Below are positions 56,646 through 64,000 of a stretch of DNA of 64,000 bases, piece after piece; position 1 is the stretch's first letter; every line of letters begins with the position of its first letter. The stretch is from Paraphysomonas bandaiensis (lineage: Eukaryota; Chrysophyceae). The DNA lies in contig CBFFRP010000298.1 of assembly GCA_965644295.1 (NCBI GenBank), positions 558,001 through 622,000 on the forward strand, written 5' to 3'. Made by a program: the position numbers and the translations under genes. The notes beneath the pieces were generated by a model. It was not told the DNA's origin and did not search any database. It saw only the letters and a list, made by a program, of their open reading frames with translations.

Positions 56646-58316
56646 TCACCACATGGAAAACTTCTCTGCACATATACTGTGACCATATTCCATATATTCC
56701 TTTTTCGAAACCATATGACTACAGATTGTACCCGCAGACAATTCCTGCTCAGCGAACCTCGCAGCACCTTTCCAGGCATAATCTGAAGGATCTGGAGGGG
56801 AGAATACCTGTCGTCAGTAATATAAATCAACAACAACACATGAAAACAGTGCCACACTCACGTTTACGCTATCAGCCCAGTGACTAGGCACAAGTGGTAA
56901 AAAATCGGATTCGAAACGGCTTCTGAAATTGGGAATGCCGGAGTTCCCTCCTGTCAGGATAACATTTCTCACACATAGGCCCGCCTCAAGCTGTTTAATG
57001 TTGTGAGGTGATAACAGAAAATATGTGCCGAATACTCACATCATGTAATCCAGCGATCGACTGGCCTGCTGCTTCAGCTATACCCGCCTGATGGATCCCA
57101 ATATCTGATGGTCTAAATAGTAGCTCGGGCACAGAAAAGCGTTCTGATTCCATGGTAAGGATCTGCTCTTTAGCTTCAAAAGCATCTCCTTCTTGTTTCA
57201 CAAAACCGCGCATCACAGTATGAAAGTCAGGCATAACGAAAAACTTTCGTAAGTACTCTTCATCTTCTTCGTCGTCACTATCATTAACTTTCACTTCATC
57301 ACCTGTGTGTGATGAGATCTTCTTGGGCACAGTCATCTCGCCTCGAAGCTTAAAGCATTTAGTGAGATCGTCCTCGAATGATGAGCTGACAAAACTCAGC
57401 TCTTCCTTCACCTGAGTGCAGCGTTACAATTCACCAGACAGTTTCAAAATCAGTAGTGGACCTGGTTGATTAGCAGAAACTCGTCCATAACATTCCACTG
57501 TCTGTAGCTCACTAATTCCTTCAGGTAATTCGTAAGAAGCTTACCACCTATATTCACTCTCTTACACTGAACACAAGCATGTTACATATTACTAAAAGTA
57601 CGGTTGGGCATTCTCACCGCATGCTTGATACACTTTCCATCCACAAATGGCATACAATGAGAAAAGGAAAACCCAGAATCAATAACTAAGCTGCATTCCG
57701 GGAAGCTCGAAGTCAGTTTCGATATTTTAGGACTCTCATTAGAAGCAGTGTGTGTGCTCTCTGTTTTCCACACTTCAGACGAACAACTAGAACTTCCAGA
57801 ACTATGGCTTGCATAATATTCGTATGCACTAAACCACGGTGCAGGCCTGCAAAGGGCAGACTGAAATCCAAATTCTTCGAACAGTACCTGTAAAGTGGGA
57901 TGAGTAAGTGACACACCGCTACAATGCAAACAGGACCTCATTCATATCAGCTTGTAGTTCATCTGGACAAAACGGTGGTACTGTGACGATGACACCGCAG
58001 CTATCTGTTGAGCTGTTCATATGAGAGGAGTCGAATATACGCTGCCATATCTATACAACATAAACCCACTAGACATACACAGAAACACACTTACATCTCT
58101 CTCTATGTTCCAATTAACCAAATAACCCCTATCGAATGGTCGAGTGAACTGTAGTTGTGATGTGTTTAATATATTCTCAATCTCATCCCCCACAAACACC
58201 TGCATAGTCTTATTGATCTTAGCTATGCAGTTCGGCATAGTCATAGGGGTCGATTCACTCGACCACCCGTATTTGACTCGATATGCTCCATTATCGAGGA
58301 TGGCTATGGGGTACAT
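56646..58316 (-). CDS. ARP6: Actin-related protein 6
   Basis: Seven exons, 58095-58316, 57937-58050, 57618-57887, 57462-57566, 57040-57411, 56862-56990 and 56646-56807, are all phase 0 and give 457 residues. The actin fold is seen in [14 protein letters not shown] (phosphate-1 loop), [50 protein letters not shown] (phosphate-2), [50 protein letters not shown] and [15 protein letters not shown]. The YLVNW, LTNYLKE and SDIGI-x-x-AGI blocks are ARP6-specific. ARP6 is a nuclear subunit of the SWR1/SRCAP remodeller that installs H2A.Z. A Ser-rich insert ([11 protein letters not shown]) and an acidic DSDDEEDEE insert enlarge it relative to animal and yeast forms. Confidence 0.9.
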
Positions 58317-58372
58317 GGTGCTTGGATGTACATGTAATTGTAATGCATGGATAGTAGAAGATAGAAGAGACC

Positions 58373-59132
58373 TGTATGTATGTATGTATGTATGCATGTA
58401 TGTATGTATGTATGTATGTATGTATGTATGTATGTATGTCTGTATGTATGTATGTATGTATGTATGTATGTATGTATGTATGTATGTATGTATGTATGTA
58501 TGTATGTATGTATGTTTGTATGTATGTATGTATGCATGTATGTATGTATGTATGTATGTATGTATGTATGTATGTATGTATGTATGTATGTATGTATGTA
58601 TGTATGTATGTATGTATGTATGTATGTATGTATGTATGTATGTATGTATGTATGTATGTATGTATGTATGTATGTATGTATGTATGTATGTATGTATGTA
58701 TGTATGTATGTATGTATGTATGTATGTATGTATGTATGTATGCATGTATGTATGTATGTATGTATGTATGTATGTATGTATGTATGTATGTATGTATGTA
58801 TGTATGTATGTATGTATGTATGTATGTTTGTATGTATGTATGTATGCATGTATGTATGTATGTATGTATGTATGTATGTATGTATGTATGTTTGTATGTA
58901 TGTTTGTATGTATGTATGTATGTATGTATGTATGTATGTATGTATGTATGTATGTATGTATGTATGTATGTATGTATGTATGTATGTATGTATGTATGTA
59001 TGTATGTATGTATGTATGTATGTATGTATGTATGTATGTATGTATGTATGTTTGTATGTATGTATGTATGTATGTATGTATGTATGTATGTATGTATGTA
59101 TGTATGTATGTATGTATGTTTGTATGTATGTA
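58373..59132 (+). repeat. (TATG)n tetranucleotide microsatellite, ~760 bp
   Basis: Nearly uninterrupted TATG units with scattered single-base variants (TTTG, CATG, TCTG). It lies between the divergent starts of ARP6 (58316) and the threonine aldolase (59245) and opens all frames on both strands (MYVC / HTYI), producing large artefactual ORFs. Confidence 0.97.
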
Positions 59133-59244
59133 GCATATCTGGATATCTGGATATTACAAGGTCATCACATCTCCTGCATCTCACGTCGACTACTTTGCAG
59201 GCCCGATAAACCAACAAAGACAATCAAGTGAACACTTTTAGAAA

Positions 59245-60453
59245 ATGTCAAATTTTATTGATTTTCGAAGCGATACAGTCACAAAGCCCACTGATGTTAT
59301 GCGCAGAGCAATGGCAGGTTTGAATTACTACAAGGTGCAACCATACTATGAATAACGATACCACAGACGCATGTGTTGGTGATGATGTCTTCAGTGAGGA
59401 TCCTACGGTAATACGACTAGAGTCTAGGATGGCGGCATTGTTTGGTAAAGAAGCAGGTCTATTCTTCCCCACAGGCACAATGTCCAACTTAGCTGCAATC
59501 ATGACATGGTGTGATGGACGGGGAGAAGAGATTATTGGTAGCAATATACGTCCTTCTTAGTTGATAGAGATAATATTTTTACCGTTATAGTTGGGTCTTC
59601 TAGTCATATACTGCTATACGAGGGCGGTGGGGCAGCTAGCATTGGTGGTGTTGCGTTGCGATCGCTCCCCAATGAACCGGACGGCACAATTAGATTGGAG
59701 AGTATTATAGATGCTATTCGCACAGTTGACATACACTACCCTGTTACACGCATGGTTGCTCTGGAGAATACTCACAACTATTGTGGGGGTCGCGTGCTTC
59801 CGGTTGGTTACGTGGCATCAGTCGCTGAGGCATTGCGTGGTAGTGGGATTGCACTCCACATGGATGGCGCACGCATATGGAATGCTGCTATAGCCACAGG
59901 TGTCGATATGAGTGAGGCAGTACGGGGAACGGATTCTGTTTCCATTTGCATGTCTAAGGGCATAGGAGCTCCTGTAGGATCAGTGTTAGTTGGCCCCGCG
60001 GATTTCATTGCCAAAGCAAGGTGCAGGAATGATTATTTACAATATATCAACTAATGACTCTGTGACAGGCGAGTTCGGAAAGCTCTTGGTGGGGGCATGC
60101 GGCAAGCCGGAGTATTAGCGGCAGCTTGTTTGGTTGGGCTAGATGACTTTTCTGCTGGACTTATGCAGACTGATCATGCGAGGGCGAAACGTCTGGCCAG
60201 TGCCATTGATGCATTGCCTTTGTTTCGAGTCAATTTAGATGAAGTTGAAACGAATCTCTTTGTAGTGTACCTTGTACAATGTGGTACATGCACGTCGGCA
60301 GATGTGTGTAACCTTTTAAAAGAGAGAGGGATACTTGTGGTCTGTCGAAATCCAACATCGCTTCGGATTGCCACTCACCGTGATTTGACAGATGATGACA
60401 TAGATGCTGCTATTCGTATTTTTAAAGATGTCTCTGATATCGTTGTTGTTTGA
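59245..60453 (+). CDS. L-threonine aldolase (PLP-dependent, fold type I)
   Basis: Exons 59245-59317, 59367-59537, 59591-60020 and 60069-60453 join in phase to 352 residues; introns are 48-53 bases. Family landmarks are [20 protein letters not shown] at the N-terminus, [71 protein letters not shown] and [18 protein letters not shown], with the PLP lysine in [10 protein letters not shown]. It should cleave L-threonine or L-allo-threonine to glycine and acetaldehyde, probably in the cytosol. The start fits the family's short N-terminus. The tetranucleotide array ends about 110 bases upstream. Confidence 0.9.
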
Positions 60454-61076
60454 TTTCTTATCAGGCGAGATTGAAGAGTGACACACTATTGCAGAATGGC
60501 ATCGTTATTTTTCATGTGTAACTCCTATTGAGTAGCAAAGCAACGTAATTATTGTTCTATAATGATAATTTCTGATTAGTATTCTTTTAAACTATTTAGA
60601 TAATACTAATCAGATATGTTACTTTCAGTCAGAATAGCAGTGTATACTCCTCAGGTGTTTTATTCGTATATTTTTGTGAAGTGGTAAAGAATATCACAGC
60701 AGGGAGCAGGGTACTAAATACCTGTGTTATATCGATCTGTATTCTGTATGTGATCTTCTATTATTGGCAGTGGTGCAAGCACTTTTACTATGGTTGCTTT
60801 CATGATCTTTGGTTGCTGCCTTACTCAACTTTTCTTTTGTTACATTTCTACGGATAACGGATAGTAATCATTTCACTGAGTATTACGTACTGCATACTAT
60901 ACACACATTTTTATTTATTTCCCGTCACTACTTACGCAATAGGTACTTGTTTCGATCTTATAAGTAGCTAAGTAGTACATAATAAGAACCTTAGATTCGA
61001 AATTACCAACGAATCATATACACTAAAGCTTATGGGCTTTTTAAAAACATTCTTTTGTACATATTCTAACCACTCA
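60454..61076. other. Intergenic between convergent genes
   Basis: About 620 bases of AT-rich sequence between two convergent 3' ends. TAGTATTC / TAATACTAATCAG words near 60575-60612 form a weak inverted repeat. No gene seen. Confidence 0.5.
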
Positions 61077-62391
61077 TTATCCTACGTCATCACAGAAATG
61101 CAACCTTTCTAAATAAATGCGCTGCATGCAATGAAAGAATAGCAAATCCAAAACGTTTTCTTCAAGCACAAAGTTATAATCTATATCTCCTACAGTTTCT
61201 CTGACAGGCACCTTTCTGTAGTTTGAGTCTCGTTTAGCTTGGCTCTCATGTGGAAGTACTTTCTTAGGTGGAGTTTTCCATCCTAAGACTCTATCTATCA
61301 GGGGTGGGGCGGAATCCAGCCATTCAGTCACAAGAACTACATGAAATTTTCTAACATTTTCTAGAGCTGCGCGGAACATATCCCAGGTTATTGGTTTACC
61401 GACGAACTTGTGATACGTCCAGTAGAAGTCTTGCTTGTTGTGAGGAGGATGATCATCTGGCGTCCCAACAAAGGTCGTAATATAGTAGTTTATACCCTGT
61501 AACAATCTGTCACCCAGTAAATATATGCATGGTAACACCCACCATAGTCCACAGCTTGTTGTTGTTGTACCACGTCCTGAACGGCCTTCTAGGAGCATCC
61601 AGCCGAGATCCATCTCTGTGTTCCAGATGTTCAAATCTATATTGCGAGTACCACCTATCGACTGGGTGTCTAAAAGTCGTCGCTAGTACTGTCCCTCGCC
61701 AATCTCCCATGTGGGAGTAATAAGCGTCCCATTCGTTTGCAGTTATCCTGAAGTCATTTCGTTCCATTCGGCTCATCAAGTACTCCTCATTGTTCCAAGG
61801 AGGAGTAGCAAGGGAGCCACGGTTATCTATCATACAGAAGTAGGGAGGAGTTTGGCGGCGCGGAAGATTATTCTGAGCCAGATCACAGAATCCGGTACCC
61901 CCAGCCTTACGTAGGTGCTGGTAAAATAGCCATGTTCCTTTTTTTCCAGCTCGGAATTCTGCCGATCTAGTATGATTCACCAAGTCAGGAAGAGAAAGAC
62001 GTTCATGAATGCCAGATGGACAGGTATAATTATCTGGCCCTGGTGGAATGTTGAGAGGGTTCTCACTAACTAGCTTACGGGCAAGTTCTGCGGGGTTATT
62101 TATCCCCTCCATATAGAGCTCCTCGATAACTTCATATATACTCTTGGATAACTGCGTCTTGAATTCTGCATCAGTCTTATCAACTGTTACAACAGAGGGT
62201 ATATGCATTGACGCTCTTGGAAAATTGAAGAACTCTTCTGTTGCGATTGCCCCAATAGTGTCCGGAGGAGCATTTCTAAATAGCCATAGCGAGAATGCAC
62301 TCATTAAGAGTAGAATGGCAATTACCTTACACAAAAGAGATGAAGTCTTATGTGGGCCAATGCGTCTTCTTCCACTTCGCATCACTGGCAT
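61077..62391 (-). CDS. Type II membrane (Golgi-type) carbohydrate sulfotransferase-like protein
   Basis: Exons 61543-62391 and 61077-61496 join in phase 0 to 422 residues. A basic N-terminus (RSGRRRIGPHKTSS) is followed by a membrane segment (VIAILLLMSAFSLWLF, about 23-38), fitting a type II Golgi anchor. The lumenal domain has FYQHLRKAGGTGFCDLA, which resembles the PAPS 5'-phosphosulfate-binding loop (K/R-x-GGT), and FRHPVDRWYSQYRFE, the 3'-phosphate-binding 'R-x-P-x-x-R-x-x-S' motif. Possible N-glycosylation sites (NYT, NHT) occur. The acceptor, probably a glycan, is unknown. Clear divergence from named families keeps the specific name open. Confidence 0.8.
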
Positions 62392-62964
62392 AGCTATAGA
62401 ATCTTATACTAATATCTTATGCTCCTTATGGGGTACTATAGAACAGCTATCGTTACAATCAATACGGAGTGATACATTCTAATAATGGAATTATTCGCAA
62501 TTGTCATTGAACATATTGACACTATTGTGCAGGAATTGGCATAGATAAGTATCGTGTATTGCCACTACTTTAAATTATGCATAGCATACTGCACAGCACA
62601 ACACTGCTAGACAGTACAGCCTGGTGTGGAGGTGTATGATGCGTCGTACTGCTGTACGTAATACAACAGCAGGAGGTACACCTTTAGGAGGTACGTATTT
62701 TTGTATGTTATTGTACAGTACAGTACTACAAGAAAGTTCTCTGTCCATATTGTACTGCTGTATATGTCGGGATGTATACATGTACGTATGGTAAATAGGT
62801 ATATATTGTACTGCTGTAGTAGTGTATGGGTACAGAGATGTGTATGGTGTGGTCAACAGGCAGCAGTGGTTTATCTGCATCTTACTTAACGAACACATTC
62901 CATCTCTACCACTCTGCCTCCACATGCCTCAAATAACTCTTTCATAACACACTTGCCCTCTCTC
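62392..62964. promoter_or_regulatory. Shared upstream region of a divergent gene pair
   Basis: About 570 bases between the sulfotransferase start (62391) and the OSGEPL1-like start (62965). It contains TACAGTACAG-like words near 62714-62725. No gene recognised. Confidence 0.4.
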
Positions 62965-64000
62965 ATGATAACCTCACGTCTTCTATCCAATGCACGTGCA
63001 TTTCCATCACTATCACCAGCAGCAACAGCATACAGATACATATACAGGTCCATACACAGCTCGAGCTATATGAATAGCACACAATCTCATCCAAGTGCCA
63101 GATCTGGTCTTCCAACATCACAATTATTCACTGTACTTGGAATTGAAACATCATGTGGTTAGTTGTATGCAAGTGTTGCTGTTACTGGTGCTAACAGTCC
63201 ATAAGATGATACTGGAGTCGCAGTGGTGAGATCTGACGGTGCCATCCTCTCACATGTCGTATATTCACAGGTACGAAGTTTTATTTTACATTACTATACA
63301 GTAGTGTTATACTCGAAATGTAGAATAAAATTCATGGAAAATTTGGAGGTGTGGTTCCTGGTTTGGCAATGGAGGCTCATCAAGAAAATATGAAAGCCGC
63401 TGTGACTGAGGCCCTTTCCCGTGCTGGAATGCGAAGTGTTGCAGAAGTAGATGGGATATCTGTTACCAAAGGCCCTGGACTGGAAGTTTGCTTGAGAGTA
63501 GGGATAAGAGAAGCTCAGGTACAACTTGAGTTTATGTATTGTTGGTTAACCTATTGTGTAGGAATTGGCACGAACTCACTGCAAGCCGTTTGCTACTGTT
63601 CATCACTTGGAGGCTCACTGCCTAGTGGCCCGACTTGCTGGTGAACTGACTTCTTCCAAGTCATCTGAATGTGCTAGCCTCGACGGGGATGGTGACCTTG
63701 TAGCTACAGTGCCTCGAGTACAATACCCGTTCCTTGCACTTCTGGTGTCTGGAGGGCACACCTCACTTTTATTGTGTCGGGGTCTAGGTGATTTTACCAC
63801 AATTGGCCAAACCCTGGATGATGCTCTGGGGGAGTCTTTTGACAAGGCAGCTCGTATTCTCGGGATTAATGCAGGGTTCGTCAACGGAGGACCCGCTGTG
63901 GAGTCGGCTGCACGTGGTGGAGACCCATTGGCATATGAGGATGTTCTGAGTGTACCTATGCGTCGTCATCGAAATTGTGACTTCAGTTACTCCGGTGGAT
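62965..64000 (+). CDS. Mitochondrial tRNA N6-threonylcarbamoyltransferase (Qri7/OSGEPL1-type), 3' end beyond window
   Basis: Exons 62965-63157, 63206-63270, 63324-63518 and 63562-64000+ join in phase. The N-terminus (MITSRLLSNARAFPSL...YRYIYRSIHSSSY) is basic, Arg/Ser-rich and lacks acids, as in mitochondrial presequences. The catalytic fold follows: VLGIETSCDDTGVAVV, GGVVPGLAMEAHQENM (H of the metal site), DGISVTKGPGLEVCLRVGI, ATVHHLEAHCLVARL (the HxxEAH metal site), PFLALLVSGGHTSLLL and TLDDALGESFDKAARILG. The enzyme installs t6A at position 37 of ANN-decoding tRNAs in mitochondria. The first Met codon (62965) was chosen over the upstream non-ATG frame. The gene is cut by the window edge. 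Confidence 0.88.

Noticed and set aside
58144-59231. Very large MYVC/HTYI frames on both strands
   Set aside because: They are translations of the TATG microsatellite, open in every frame, with no other coding signal.
62575-62925. 116-codon minus-strand frame
   Set aside because: It lies in the shared promoter region, is low complexity (TACAG words) and has no recognised domain.
1-64000. tRNA, rRNA or snRNA genes
   Set aside because: I scanned for obvious cloverleaf or conserved cores and recognised none; short divergent RNAs could still be missed without a covariance search.

Overview
The window is nuclear DNA from a microbial eukaryote. It is AT-rich, uses the standard stop codons, and its protein genes are cut by GT...AG introns, mostly about 45-130 bases long with GTAAGT/GTGAGT donors. 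Gene families present include CCT theta, ribosomal protein eL36, actin-related protein 6, a heat-shock-factor DNA-binding protein, an N-myristoylation-type kinase with EF hands, a Sec14-like protein and a mitochondrial Qri7/OSGEPL1-like protein. The CDPK-like kinase and the HSF-like gene hint at a stramenopile-like protist, but this is weak inference and I would not fix the lineage from this window.

Layout. 1-5.5 kb: a partial minus-strand gene running off the left edge, a six-exon minus-strand gene of unknown function, and an HSF-type gene. 5.5-11.6 kb: accessory DNA with a TIR-bounded pogo/Tigger-like element (7188-8799), a small two-exon gene, a degenerate tandem hairpin array and transposon relics. 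11.7-18.4 kb: a TIR-fold-like gene with a Cys/His-rich C-terminus, a 'CTFKP'-motif protein and an unknown protein. 18.4-27.7 kb: repeat-rich DNA with few genes. 27.7-43.7 kb: a glucosamine-6-phosphate deaminase/PIG-L deacetylase fusion, a TauD-like dioxygenase, an unknown protein, a BTB-like protein, a Sec14-like protein and the CDPK-like kinase, separated by SINE-like repeats. 44.2-46 kb: a second TIR-bounded element. 46.7-49.4 kb: CCT8 and RPL36. 50-52.2 kb: a 5'-truncated LINE and a transposon-type HTH gene. 52.9-55.6 kb: an ankyrin gene whose twelve central exons are each exactly 99 bases and one repeat long. 56.6-64 kb: ARP6, threonine aldolase, a Golgi-type sulfotransferase and a partial OSGEPL1/Qri7.

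The most notable structures are these. (1) In the ankyrin array, exon, intron and repeat boundaries coincide, and two intron-containing units have been copied recently. (2) A SINE-like family, present in at least seven copies, shares its 3' tail with a truncated LINE that lies in the same window. (3) A TIR-like protein carries a C-terminal Cys/His module. (4) Two DNA transposons are bounded by clear terminal inverted repeats. (5) Two long TATG/CATA tetranucleotide arrays lie in the shared upstream regions of divergent gene pairs. The genes are mostly unrelated housekeeping or orphan genes. I see no operon-like or pathway cluster.
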